Shown in pieces: positions 16,079-25,289 of a stretch of 43,544 bases of DNA. Each line of letters begins with the position of its first letter. The first letter of the stretch is position 1. This DNA is from Rhizobiales bacterium UBA697 (GTDB taxonomy: Bacteria > Pseudomonadota > Alphaproteobacteria > Rhizobiales > Ancalomicrobiaceae), in contig DBMN01000355.1 in assembly GCA_002298965.1 (NCBI GenBank), positions 1 through 43,544 on the forward strand, written 5' to 3'. Under the pieces are notes generated by a model. That model was not told where the DNA came from. It saw only the letters and a list, made by a program, of their open reading frames with translations, and did not search any database. Position numbers and translations under genes: made by a program.

Positions 16079-16118
16079 ATCGAGCCGGAAACGGGGAAAG
16101 CCCGAGTCCCGGCTCGAT
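16079..16118 (-). terminator. Probable terminator of the cold-shock gene
   Basis: ATCGAGCCGG (16079-16088) and CCGGCTCGAT (16109-16118) form a perfect ten-pair stem with a 20-base loop. Read on the minus strand it lies 22 bases after the csp stop and is followed by GCTTTT. The T-run is short, so it may be only partly effective. Confidence 0.55.
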
Positions 16119-16140
16119 TCGAACGTGTCGCGAGGTCGCG

Positions 16141-16350
16141 TCAGGCGGCGGTGATGCGCGCCGCGGCCGACTTGCCCGAACGACGGTCGACTTCGACCTC
16201 GAAGGAAACCTTCTGGCCTTCGGTCAGGGTGGTCATGCCCGAACGCTCGACGGCCGAGATGTGGACGAAGACGTCCTTGGAGCCGTCATCCGGCTGGATG
16301 AAGCCGTAGCCCTTGGTTTCGTTGAAGAACTTGACGACGCCGATAGTCAT
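16141..16350 (-). CDS. Cold-shock domain protein
   Basis: This 69-residue protein is a single OB-fold RNA chaperone of the CspA family. RNP1 is KGYGFI and RNP2 is VFVHIS, both intact, with the usual MTIGVVKFFNETKGYGFI opening. It binds single-stranded RNA or DNA and keeps mRNA unfolded. About 200 non-coding bases (16351-16553) separate its ATG from the end of pth, room for the long 5' leader typical of cold-shock mRNAs. It is close to infA, another OB-fold translation protein. Confidence 0.96.
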   Translation of the reverse strand: MTIGVVKFFNETKGYGFIQPDDGSKDVFVHISAVERSGMTTLTEGQKVSFEVEVDRRSGKSAAARITAA

Positions 16351-16553
16351 GTGGGTGGTCCTTGCCGCTCGTCGCAGATATGGAAGATCACGCCGCACGA
16401 GCCGCGCCGCGATCTGGTCGGTCGAATTTTGGGAGAGCTGACGAGGACACTCGAAGTCGCCTCCGAGCGAAGGTGCCGATGGTCTGGCCAAAGTCCGATG
16501 CGCGCATCATACCGCGTCGGGGCCGCGCAAACAAGGAAGGCGGGAAAACGCAT

Positions 16554-17240
16554 TCAGCGCTTCTTGGCGGCGAGCAGGCGGCGCAGCGTCTCGGCCATGG
16601 CGTTCTTCGCCGCAGGCTCGGGACCGGCCGCCTTCGGCGCGGCGGGGGCGGCCTTGGGCGGCGGCGCCTTGTCGGTCGCGGGCTTCGCCGCGACGCGGTT
16701 CATGAAGCCGGTGTCGTCGCCGGCGACGAGGAAGCCGCTCGCATCGGCGACGTCGTCGAGCAGCGGCTCCAGCCATTCGCGGTCGACCTTGGCGAAATCG
16801 CCCAGCACCCAGCCGGTGACGCGTTCCTTGGAGCCCGGATGGCCGATGCCGAGGCGGACGCGGCGATAGTCGGCGCCGATGTGGGCGCCGATCGAGCGCA
16901 GGCCGTTGTGGCCGGCATGGCCGCCGCCGAACTTGACGCGGATGCGGGCGGGGTCGAGGTCGAGCTCGTCGTGGAAGACGACGACGTCCTTCGGCTCGAT
17001 CTTGTAGAAACGGGCGGCCTCGGCGACCGAACGGCCGCTCTCGTTCATGTAGGTCTGGGGCTTCAGCGCGACGATCTTCTCGTCGCCGATGGTGCCTTCG
17101 CAGACCTGGCCCTGGAACTTGGCGCGCCAGGGGGAAAAGGAATGGCGGCGGACGATCGCGTCCACCGCCATGAATCCGATGTTGTGTCGATTTCTCGCGT
17201 ATTCCGCGCCGGGATTGCCGAGGCCCACGAAGAGGAGCAT
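16554..17240 (-). CDS. pth: Peptidyl-tRNA hydrolase with Ala/Pro-rich tail
   Basis: This 228-residue protein is an esterase that frees tRNA from prematurely released peptidyl-tRNA. N9, H19 (in RNRHNIGF), the PQTYMNESG block, FHDELDL and GGGHAGHNGLRSI are all present, giving a complete active site. The core ends near residue 190. An extra roughly 40 residues rich in Ala, Pro and Lys follow, ending in a helix (MAETLRRLLAAKKR). It is 28 bases downstream of rplY, the standard pairing in Rhizobiales. Confidence 0.97.
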   Translation of the reverse strand: MLLFVGLGNPGAEYARNRHNIGFMAVDAIVRRHSFSPWRAKFQGQVCEGTIGDEKIVALKPQTYMNESGRSVAEAARFYKIEPKDVVVFHDELDLDPARIRVKFGGGHAGHNGLRSIGAHIGADYRRVRLGIGHPGSKERVTGWVLGDFAKVDREWLEPLLDDVADASGFLVAGDDTGFMNRVAAKPATDKAPPPKAAPAAPKAAGPEPAAKNAMAETLRRLLAAKKR

Positions 17241-17268
17241 GGGTCGCCTCCGGCGCGGAAATGCGAAA

Positions 17269-17871
17269 TCACGCGGCCGGGGTCTCGGCGGCTTCCGAGA
17301 AGCCGACCGGCGCGGTGATCGAGAGAACGGTGTAGTTCTTCTCGTGGATGACCGGCTTGATGCCAGCGGCGAACTTCACGTCCTCGATGTGGACGCTGTC
17401 GCCGATGTTCAGCTCGGTGACGTCGACTTCGACCGCTTCCGGGATGGAGTCGGCACGGACCTGCAGCTCGATCTCGTGATGGACGATCGAGAGGGCACCG
17501 CCGCGCTTCATGCCGACCGACTTCTCCTGGTTCACGGCGTGGACCGGAACGAAGACGGTGACGATGGTCTCGTCGGAGATGCGCAGGAAGTCGACGTGGG
17601 TCAGGGTGTCCTTGACCACGTGCAGGTGGAAGTCCTTCGGGATCACGCGGATCTTCTCGCCGCCGACCGCGATGGTGGCGACGGTGGTGAGGAAGCCACC
17701 GGCACGCAGGCGCTTGTCCGCTTCCTTGTAGGGGAGCGAGATCGCCAGCGGGGGCTTCTTGTCACCGTAGATGACGGCGGGAACACGGCCTTCCAGACGC
17801 AGCGCACGAGCGGCCCCCTTGCCGACCCGTTCGCGCACCACGGCCTCGAGCTCGTAAGACTGACGGCTCAT
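17269..17871 (-). CDS. rplY: Ribosomal protein bL25 (Ctc form)
   Basis: This 200-residue protein is of the long two-domain bL25/Ctc type. It binds 5S rRNA through the N-terminal domain (ELEAVVRERVGKGAARALR, VPAVIYG) and ends in an acidic beta domain. The start at 17871 follows AAGGAAAG. The upstream gap (17872-18092) holds a minus-strand terminator for proC and no gene. Translation-linked pth follows in the same direction. Confidence 0.96.
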   Translation of the reverse strand: MSRQSYELEAVVRERVGKGAARALRLEGRVPAVIYGDKKPPLAISLPYKEADKRLRAGGFLTTVATIAVGGEKIRVIPKDFHLHVVKDTLTHVDFLRISDETIVTVFVPVHAVNQEKSVGMKRGGALSIVHHEIELQVRADSIPEAVEVDVTELNIGDSVHIEDVKFAAGIKPVIHEKNYTVLSITAPVGFSEAAETPAA

Positions 17872-17904
17872 GGGGTGCTTTCCTTCATTCAGAGAATTCA
17901 AAAG

Positions 17905-17925
17905 AAAAAGGCCGGTCGACCGGCC
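17905..17925 (-). terminator. Terminator between proC and rplY
   Basis: GGCCGGTCGACCGGCC (17910-17925) is a perfect 16-base palindrome, followed on the minus strand by CTTTTTC. It stops transcription from proC before rplY begins. On the plus strand it is followed only by a weak CTTTC. Confidence 0.7.
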
Positions 17926-18092
17926 CTTTCGGCTCTCGTCCGTGGACCCTCTCGGGCGCGCGGACGACGTCCCCAACGTTGCCTCCAGGGGTGTCGGCGT
18001 CGCGGGACCGGGCGCGTCTCTAGCACCGCAGGGGGCAAAGCGCAAGGATTTCGGCCGGAAATTCACCGCCGAACGCCGCTTTGCCGGTGTCG

Positions 18093-18917
18093 TCAGCCCG
18101 CCAGTTCGCGCGAGCGCTTCGCGGCGGCGGCAACCGCCTCCGTCATCAGCTTCGTCAGCGCGTCGCCGCCCATCATCACGGCCAGCGCCGCGGCGGTGGT
18201 GCCGCCCGGCGAGGTGACGTTGATGCGCAGCTGCTCCGGGCTCTCGGGGCTCTGGAACAGCAGTTCGCCGGCGCCTTCGACCGTCGCGCGGGCGAGCCGG
18301 GCGGCGAGATCGGCGGGTAGACCCGCGGCGGCACCGGCGGCGGCGAGCGCCTCGACCATGTGGAAGACATAGGCCGGACCCGAGCCCGAGACCGCGGTGA
18401 CGAGGTCGATGTGTTCTTCCTTCTCGACCCACTCGAGCCGGCCGATGGTGGCGAGCAGCGCACCGACGAGGTCGCGATCCTCGGCGGTCACGGCGGGGCC
18501 GCAGGCGGCTCCCGTGATGCCGCGGCCGACCTGGGCGGGCGTGTTGGGGATGGTGCGGACGATTCGCTCGGTGCCGAGGCCGTTCGCGAAGGTCGCGATG
18601 GTCTTGCCGGCGACGACCGAGATCACCGCCGTGCCGGCGTCGACCAGAGCCTTGATCGCCGGCAGCACGCCGTCGAGCACCTGCGGCTTCACCGCGACCA
18701 GCAGCACCCGCGCCGTGACGTTCGCCGGCGCCGCGGTCTCGAGCCGGAAGCCGTGCTTTTCGGCCAGCGCCGCCAGTTCCGGCGAGACGTGCTTCTCGAC
18801 GACGACGACGGCCGACGGTGCGAGGCCACGGTCGAGCCAGCCGGCGAGCATGGCGCCGCCCATCTTGCCGCAACCGACGAGGACCAGCGGACGGGCGGCG
18901 GAAAGCGTGTCGATCAT
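18093..18917 (-). CDS. proC: Pyrroline-5-carboxylate reductase
   Basis: This 274-residue enzyme performs the last step of proline synthesis, reducing pyrroline-5-carboxylate with NAD(P)H. The Rossmann motif is VGCGKMGGAML near residue 14. AVKPQ, SVVAGKTI, RTIPNTPA and the C-terminal signature TSPGGTTAAAL are all present. The ATG at 18917 overlaps the stop of the YbjN gene (ATGA), so the two are probably co-translated. Confidence 0.96.
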   Translation of the reverse strand: MIDTLSAARPLVLVGCGKMGGAMLAGWLDRGLAPSAVVVVEKHVSPELAALAEKHGFRLETAAPANVTARVLLVAVKPQVLDGVLPAIKALVDAGTAVISVVAGKTIATFANGLGTERIVRTIPNTPAQVGRGITGAACGPAVTAEDRDLVGALLATIGRLEWVEKEEHIDLVTAVSGSGPAYVFHMVEALAAAGAAAGLPADLAARLARATVEGAGELLFQSPESPEQLRINVTSPGGTTAAALAVMMGGDALTKLMTEAVAAAAKRSRELAG

Positions 18918-19414
18918 GCGTTGCCCACGGTTTCGAAAAGGGCCCCCTCGAGCGCCTCCTGGGCGGAGCGACCGGCCCAGACGACGAACTGGAAGGCCTG
19001 ATAGTAGCGATCGCAGCTCTCGATCGCGCCGACCAGCATGGCGCCGATCTGGCGGGCCGAGGGCTCGATGCCGCCGGTCAGCAGCAGGGCATGGCGATAC
19101 ATCACCACGCCTTCGCCCGACCACAGGTCGAAGTGACCGAGCAGCATCTGCTCGTTGACGATGGCCAGGAGACGCATCACCTCGGCGCGGCGCTGGTCGG
19201 AGACCTTGAGGTCGAAGGCGCAGGCCAGATGCAGCGCCTCGACGTCCTCCATCCAGGAGACGGAGACGTGATAGTCGCACCACGAACCGGCGATCGAGAC
19301 GGTGATCTCGTCATCGCCGGACCGCTCGAAGGACCAGTCCTCGAGGGCGGCGACGTGTTCGATCACGTCCACCGGGTGGGCTTGCCGTTCGAGTTCCAAT
19401 TCGATCAGGCTCAT
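18914..19414 (-). CDS. YbjN domain-containing protein
   Basis: This 166-residue protein begins MSLIELELERQAHPVDVIEHVAA and contains WCDYHVSVSWMEDVEALHLACAFDLKV and NEQMLLGHFDLWSGEGVVMYRHALLL. These are the features of YbjN, a fold related to type III secretion chaperones. E. coli YbjN affects motility and stress genes; the role here is unknown. It is translationally coupled to proC, an arrangement kept in many Rhizobiales. The region upstream (19415-19666) carries a striking near-palindrome. Confidence 0.88.
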   Translation of the reverse strand: MSLIELELERQAHPVDVIEHVAALEDWSFERSGDDEITVSIAGSWCDYHVSVSWMEDVEALHLACAFDLKVSDQRRAEVMRLLAIVNEQMLLGHFDLWSGEGVVMYRHALLLTGGIEPSARQIGAMLVGAIESCDRYYQAFQFVVWAGRSAQEALEGALFETVGNA

Positions 19415-19484
19415 CGGCGAGGTCTCGCGAGAGTGGAATGGCCGGACGCGGGGAGACGCAACGGGACGCATCACCACTGGAACC

Positions 19485-19510
19485 TTCGTCGAAGACTAGT
19501 CTTCGTCGAA
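19485..19510. promoter_or_regulatory. 26-base near-perfect palindrome upstream of YbjN-proC
   Basis: The centre CGAAGACTAGTCTTCG is a perfect 16-base palindrome. One T:T mismatch on each side is followed by four more matching pairs, spanning 19485-19510. It lies 71 bases before the YbjN ATG and contains the rare CTAG. A further palindrome, CTCGTACGAG, is at 19568-19577. It is probably a binding site for a dimeric regulator or an mRNA hairpin. Confidence 0.5.
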
Positions 19511-19666
19511 CGCAGGAGCGACGAGGCGCGGAACACCGATCGAAAGATCGACCGGCGGCGCGAATCTCTCGTACGAGTTTCAGTATAGGCGGAGACGAGC
19601 GGACGGCGACCTTTCCCGGCGTCGTTCGACGGGAAAAATGTGGACGGTTCGGCGACCTGTGGATGG

Positions 19667-20173
19667 TCAGTCGAGGGCAGGGGTGACGGCGGCGTCGAGC
19701 CGGGCGGCGAGCGCCTCGATCTCGTCGAGTGCGAAGACCTCTATTCCCGCGTCGCGCAGGGCACGCGCGGCGACGCCCTCGCCGAGCCGCTTCCTGCCGG
19801 AAAAGGTGCCGTCGGCGATCAGTTGCGAGCCGCAGGTGGGGCTGCCGTCGGTCAGGAGCGCGAAGCGAGCGGCGCGGACGCGCGCCATCGACACGGCGAT
19901 GCGGGCACCCTCGCGGAACGCTTCCGTATGATCGCCGCCGGTCGCGTCGCGGATCGCGGCGCGGCCCTCGAGCACGTCGGCCGCGGTCGCCTCGGGCACG
20001 ATCTCGGCGGCGGGGCGCGGCGTCGCCAGGCCGGCCATGGTCTCCGGGCAGAGCGGCACGAGGCGGCCTTCGTTGGCCCACTGCGCCAGGAGCGGGTGAT
20101 GGGCGGTCTTGGCGCCGCCGTCATAACGCACCGGCCAACCGATCAGACAGGCGGAGACGAGGATGCGGTCCAT
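19667..20173 (-). CDS. DUF523 family protein
   Basis: This 168-residue protein has the DUF523 hallmarks VSACLIGWPVRYDGG at the start, VPLCPE in the middle and the cysteine motif SPTCGS near residue 110. The conserved cysteines suggest an iron-sulfur or thiol role, but no function is established. It starts five bases after the end of ubiK and is probably read from the same mRNA. Confidence 0.85.
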   Translation of the reverse strand: MDRILVSACLIGWPVRYDGGAKTAHHPLLAQWANEGRLVPLCPETMAGLATPRPAAEIVPEATAADVLEGRAAIRDATGGDHTEAFREGARIAVSMARVRAARFALLTDGSPTCGSQLIADGTFSGRKRLGEGVAARALRDAGIEVFALDEIEALAARLDAAVTPALD

Positions 20174-20178
20174 GGCCG

Positions 20179-20499
20179 TCAGGCGACGGCGGGGCCGGAA
20201 GGATCGCCGGCGACGAGCGTCTCGCCGAGGTCCGACGTGCCGCCCTCGAGCTTCGCCAGCCGCGCCTCGAGATCGGCGAGGCGATGGGCGAGCGCCTCGT
20301 TCTCCTCGCGCGCCTTGATCGCCATGTCGCGGACGGCTTCGAAGTCCTCGCGCTTGACGAGGTCCATGTCGGCGACGAAGCCCTCGGCGCGCGCCTTGAC
20401 GGCGGCCTCCACTTCCTTGCCGAGCCCCTGCGCCATGCCGGCGGCATCGGTCACGAGCTTGGCGATGTCGTCGAAGATGCGGTTGCCGCTCTGGGTCAC
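20179..20499 (-). CDS. ubiK: UbiK/BMFP accessory factor for ubiquinone synthesis
   Basis: This 106-residue protein has an N-terminal hydrophobic-amphipathic helix (IFDDIAKLVTDAAGMAQGL), a VKREDFEAVRDMAIKAREENEAL core and a C-terminal coiled coil (LEARLAKLE). This layout is the BMFP/UbiK family, which supports ubiquinone biosynthesis enzymes and may bind membranes. The start is GTG at 20499, chosen for the AGGAG eight bases upstream. It is divergent from lgt across about 240 bases, where I see no other feature. Confidence 0.85.
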   Translation of the reverse strand: MTQSGNRIFDDIAKLVTDAAGMAQGLGKEVEAAVKARAEGFVADMDLVKREDFEAVRDMAIKAREENEALAHRLADLEARLAKLEGGTSDLGETLVAGDPSGPAVA

Positions 20500-20735
20500 G
20501 GGCGTCGCTCCTGATGGTGGGCCGCGAGCCGGCGGGCCCCGGCAGCTGCGATGGTTATGGGGTGGCGTCGGGGCGATCGCAAGGGGCGGTCAGGCCGACG
20601 TCCGTCGTTGCCTGCCGTTCGATCCGAGTGCCCCCTCGACCGTCACGAGGCCGCGACCGTACGGATGTCACCCTCGCCTTGACGCCGTGACGTGCGCACC
20701 GCACTGTCCCCGCGTCCGGCGAACGCGAGATCGAG

Positions 20736-21584
20736 ATGTCCCTTTTCGTCATGCCCTTTCCGGTGATCGATCCGATCGCGGTTCAGATCGGCCCGTTGGC
20801 CATACGCTGGTATGCGCTCGCCTATGTGGTGGGCATCCTGCTCGCCTGGTGGTTCGTCCGCCGCCTGGTCGAGAAGGCGCCGCTGTGGAACGGCGCGCCG
20901 CGGCCGACGCCCGAGAACATCGACGACTTCATCCTCTGGGCGACGCTGGGCATCGTGCTCGGCGGGCGGCTCGGCTACGTCGTCTTCTACAATCCCGCCC
21001 ATTATCTCGCCCATCCCAGCGAGATCTGGCAGGTGTGGGGCGGCGGCATGTCGTTCCACGGCGGATTCCTCGGCGTCGTCTTCGCCATGGCGCTGTTCAC
21101 CCGCGGCAAGGGCTTCCCGCTGCTGACCCTGTTCGATCTCGCCGCCGCTGCGGCGCCGTTCGGGCTGTTCTTCGGCCGCATCGCCAATTTCGTGAACGGC
21201 GAGTTGTGGGGCCGCGCCGCCGACGTGCCCTGGGCGATGGTCTTCCCGCACGGCGGGCCGATCGCGCGCCATCCGAGCCAGCTCTACGAGGCGGCGCTGG
21301 AAGGCGTCGTGCTCTTCGCGGTGATCGCCCATCTGGTGTTCCGCACCCGCCTGCTCGAGAAGCCCGGCGTGATCGCCGGCATCTTCGCCATGGGCTACGG
21401 CCTCGCGCGTTTCACCGTCGAGTATTTCCGCGAGCCGGATGCCCAGCTCGGCTATCTCTTCGGCTTCATCACCATGGGCCAGATCCTGTCGCTGCCGATG
21501 GTGGCGGTGGGGGCGGCCCTGGCGGTCTGGGCGTGGAAGCGCGCGGCGCGGGCACGACCCGTCACGGCCGGGGAGACTTCATGA
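20736..21584 (+). CDS. lgt: Prolipoprotein diacylglyceryl transferase
   Basis: This 282-residue inner-membrane enzyme moves diacylglycerol from phosphatidylglycerol to the cysteine of prolipoproteins, the first step in lipoprotein maturation. Seven helices are apparent. GGMSFHGGFLG contains the essential histidine and GRIANFVNGELWGR is the Lgt signature. The start is uncertain between 20736 and 20751. Its stop overlaps the start of the MidA gene (ATGA). Two genes downstream is a predicted lipoprotein, one of its likely substrates. Confidence 0.97.
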   Translation: MSLFVMPFPVIDPIAVQIGPLAIRWYALAYVVGILLAWWFVRRLVEKAPLWNGAPRPTPENIDDFILWATLGIVLGGRLGYVVFYNPAHYLAHPSEIWQVWGGGMSFHGGFLGVVFAMALFTRGKGFPLLTLFDLAAAAAPFGLFFGRIANFVNGELWGRAADVPWAMVFPHGGPIARHPSQLYEAALEGVVLFAVIAHLVFRTRLLEKPGVIAGIFAMGYGLARFTVEYFREPDAQLGYLFGFITMGQILSLPMVAVGAALAVWAWKRAARARPVTAGETS

Positions 21585-22699
21585 ACGCCACGCCCCTCGA
21601 ACGCCGCATCAAGGCGCGGATCCGGCTCGAGGGTCCGATGTCGGTGTTCGACTTCATGGGGACGTGTCTTTCCGATCCCGAACACGGCTACTACATGGCG
21701 CGCGAACCCTTCGGGGCGGAGGGCGACTTCGTCACCGCGCCGGAAGTGTCGCAGATGTTCGGCGAGGTCATCGGCGCCTTCGTCGTCGAGGCCTGGGAAC
21801 GGCTCGGGCGGCCGGCGCCGTTCCATCTCGTCGAGTTCGGACCCGGCCGTGGCACGCTGATGGCCGATCTCCTGAGGGTCGCGAAGCGTGTGCCGGCCTT
21901 CGTCGCCGCCGCCCGCCTCGGTCTCGTCGAGACCAGCCCGCGGCTCCGGGCCAAGCAGGCGGCGACGCTCGCCGGCGGGCCGCTGGCGCCGGTCTGGTAC
22001 GAGTCCGACGAGGAGATCCCGGCGGGACCGCTGATCGCGGTCGCCAACGAGTTCTTCGACGCCCTGCCGATCCGCCAGTTCGAACGCGACGGCGCGCTCT
22101 GGCGCGAGCGCATGGTCGGGCTGTCGGAAGAGGGGAACCTCGTCTTCGGCCTCGGCCCGACGGCGATCGGCGAGGCCGATCTGCCCGAGCGCCTCGGTCG
22201 CGCCGAGCAGGGCGCGATCGTCGAGGTCTCGCCGGTCGGCGTCGCCATCATGCGGCGGCTGGCGGCGCGGATCGCGACGTCGGGCGGCATGTTGCTCGCC
22301 ATCGACTACGGCTTCGCCGGCCCCGCCTTCGGCGACACGTTCCAGGCGGTGCGCTCGCATTCCCCCGTCGACGTGCTCGATCGGCCGGGCGAGGCGGATC
22401 TGACCGCCCATGTCGACTTCACCGCGCTGGCGGTCGCGGCGCGGGCGGTGGGGGCGAGCATCCACGGCATCGCCGAACAGGGCGACTTCCTCCTCGCCCT
22501 CGGTCTCGCCGAGCGGGCCGGTCGGCTCGGTGCCGACAAGGACGAGGCGACGCGGGCCGACATCGTCGGTCAGGTCGAACGCCTCGTCGGGGCCCAGGAG
22601 ATGGGCTCGCTGTTCAAGGTCCTGGCCGTCAGCCGATCCGGCGTGACGCTGCCGGGCCTCTCTCCCTGGTCCCCCGTCGAGGAGCCCGCGCGCTCGTGA
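21581..22699 (+). CDS. SAM-dependent methyltransferase, MidA/NDUFAF7 family
   Basis: This 372-residue protein has the family blocks GPMSVFDFMGTCLSDPEHGYY, GDFVTAPEVSQMFGE and the AdoMet motif VEFGPGRGTLMADLL at about residues 85-99. The mitochondrial relative methylates an arginine of complex I subunit NDUFS2. The bacterial role is likely similar but not proven. Both ends overlap neighbours (ATGA with lgt, GTGA with pgeF), so the three genes form one tightly coupled unit. Confidence 0.9.
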   Translation: MNATPLERRIKARIRLEGPMSVFDFMGTCLSDPEHGYYMAREPFGAEGDFVTAPEVSQMFGEVIGAFVVEAWERLGRPAPFHLVEFGPGRGTLMADLLRVAKRVPAFVAAARLGLVETSPRLRAKQAATLAGGPLAPVWYESDEEIPAGPLIAVANEFFDALPIRQFERDGALWRERMVGLSEEGNLVFGLGPTAIGEADLPERLGRAEQGAIVEVSPVGVAIMRRLAARIATSGGMLLAIDYGFAGPAFGDTFQAVRSHSPVDVLDRPGEADLTAHVDFTALAVAARAVGASIHGIAEQGDFLLALGLAERAGRLGADKDEATRADIVGQVERLVGAQEMGSLFKVLAVSRSGVTLPGLSPWSPVEEPARS

Positions 22700-23469
22700 T
22701 CCGCTCGTCCCTGCTTTCCGAACTTCCCGGCATCGCCCACGGTTTCTTCACCCGCGAGGGCGGCGTCTCCGACGGGCTCTACACCAGTCTCAACGTCGGC
22801 CTCGGCTCGAGCGACGAGCGGGCGCGGGTGCTGGAGAACCGGCGCCGGGTGGCGCTGGCGCTCGGCGTGCCGGGCGAGGCGCTCGCCATGCCCTATCAGG
22901 TCCATTCGCCCGACGTGGCGGTGGTCGAGGAGGTCTGGGCACCGGGCGAGGGGCCGAAGGTCGACGCGGTGGTGACGGCGCGCGAGGGGCTCGCGATCGG
23001 CGTCGCGACCGCCGACTGCGGGCCGATCCTCTTCGCCGATCCGCAAGCGCGGGTGGTGGGGGCGGCGCACGCCGGCTGGCAGGGGGCGTTCAAGGGCGTG
23101 ATCGCGGCGACGGTCGCGGCGATGGAGGGGCTGGGCGCTGCGCGCGGGAACATCGTCGCGGTGCTCGGGCCGACGATCTCGGCTTCGGCCTACGAGGTCG
23201 GGCCGGAATTCGTCGCGCGATTCGTCTCGGCCGATTCGGGTTTCGCGCGGTTCTTCGTGCCGTCGGAGCGGGCGGGGCACGCGATGTTCGACCTTCCGGC
23301 CTTCGTCGCCTTCCGTCTGGAGGAGGCCGGCGTCGGGCGGCGCGGCGATCTCGGCGCCTGCACCTATGCCGACGAGGCGCGGTTCTTCTCCTATCGCCGC
23401 ACCACGCATCGGCGCGAGCCGGACTACGGCCGGCTCGTCTCGGCGATCGCGCTCGCCGCGGCGCCATGA
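22696..23469 (+). CDS. pgeF: Peptidoglycan editing factor PgeF (YfiH/LACC1 family)
   Basis: This 257-residue protein starts at a GTG overlapping the stop of the upstream gene. HGFFTREGGVSDGLYTSLNVG, QVHSPDV, ATADCGPILF and GAAHAGWQGAFKGV supply the His/Cys/His zinc triad of the family. E. coli YfiH removes wrongly inserted amino acids from cell-wall precursors. LACC1 relatives act on purine nucleosides. Older annotation as a laccase is probably misleading. It shares the lgt operon, which links cell-envelope functions. Confidence 0.92.
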   Translation: MIRSSLLSELPGIAHGFFTREGGVSDGLYTSLNVGLGSSDERARVLENRRRVALALGVPGEALAMPYQVHSPDVAVVEEVWAPGEGPKVDAVVTAREGLAIGVATADCGPILFADPQARVVGAAHAGWQGAFKGVIAATVAAMEGLGAARGNIVAVLGPTISASAYEVGPEFVARFVSADSGFARFFVPSERAGHAMFDLPAFVAFRLEEAGVGRRGDLGACTYADEARFFSYRRTTHRREPDYGRLVSAIALAAAP

Positions 23470-23540
23470 TTTCTGGACCGCCGGGCGGTTTCCGGCTAGA
23501 CAGACCCGCAAGTCCACTCTCGGCGACGAGGCAGCGCGCG

Positions 23541-24080
23541 ATGCATTCCAACGGTCCCATCGATCCTTCGAAGCGCCGCACGCTCGCGCGCGTCGCGACC
23601 GTCGTGCTCGGGGTCTCGGCGCTCGCCGGCTGCATGGGCGAGCAGGCGCTCGAGGATGCCGGCGCGACGTTGTCGGGTCGCATCCGACTGGCGCCGCTGC
23701 GCGAGCCGCCGCCCGCGGGCAAGCCGACCGTCCAGTTCCTGCCGATCTCGGGCACGCCGGTGACGATCGCCGACGCCATCTATCGCGGCATCCGCAACGA
23801 GGCGCCGCAGGCCGGCATCACGCTGGTGCATCGGCTCGAAGAGCCGGCGACCTGGCGCGTGCAGGGCCATCTGGTGGCGCTCGGCCATGCCACCGCCTCG
23901 ACCATCATCTTCACCTGGGACGTCTACGACGCCAAGGGCAACCCGGTATACCGCATCACCGGCCAGGAAGTCTCGAGCGGCATCGAGGGCGACCCGTGGG
24001 GCGCGGTCGATGCCGCGGTGCAGACGCGGCTGGCCGTGCGGGCCGTGCGCGGACTGCAGAGCTGGCTCAACCGGTCCTGA
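23541..24080 (+). CDS. Predicted outer-envelope lipoprotein of unknown function
   Basis: This 179-residue protein has basic residues (SKRRTLARVA), a short hydrophobic segment and the lipobox LAGC at about residues 28-31, so a lipidated cysteine is expected. The mature part is a globular domain (VQFLPISGTPVTIADAIYRGI, TIIFTWDVYDAKGNPVYRITGQE), resembling small lipoproteins found across Rhizobiales. I do not know its role. It follows lgt-MidA-pgeF, and its maturation would depend on Lgt. Confidence 0.82.
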   Translation: MHSNGPIDPSKRRTLARVATVVLGVSALAGCMGEQALEDAGATLSGRIRLAPLREPPPAGKPTVQFLPISGTPVTIADAIYRGIRNEAPQAGITLVHRLEEPATWRVQGHLVALGHATASTIIFTWDVYDAKGNPVYRITGQEVSSGIEGDPWGAVDAAVQTRLAVRAVRGLQSWLNRS

Positions 24081-24225
24081 TGCCGAGATCCGACGATCGG
24101 GCGGTTTACGACGGCGGACAAAGCCGTTAAAAGGCCGGCCATTCCCGTCCATGGCGCGCGCCCGCGCCGACTTCACGAGACACGCGACCCGAGTCGCGAT
24201 CGTCTCCTCCGTCGAGAGGCATCGG

Positions 24226-25158
<933 letters not shown>

Positions 25159-25186
25159 TCCGATCGTCCCATATCCGACGTATCGA

Positions 25187-25217
25187 ACCCGCGGCCGGCA
25201 TCGGTCGCGGGTTTTTT
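25187..25217 (+). terminator. Intrinsic terminator of prs
   Basis: ACCCGCGGCC (25187-25196) pairs with GGTCGCGGGT (25203-25212, one G.T pair), followed by TTTTTT. Confidence 0.9.
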
Positions 25218-25289
25218 CGTCGGCCGCGCGGCGTCTTTCCGCCGCCGCAAATCCGCGCGACGATCGGGCGTCATCGGAAGGAGACCGAC

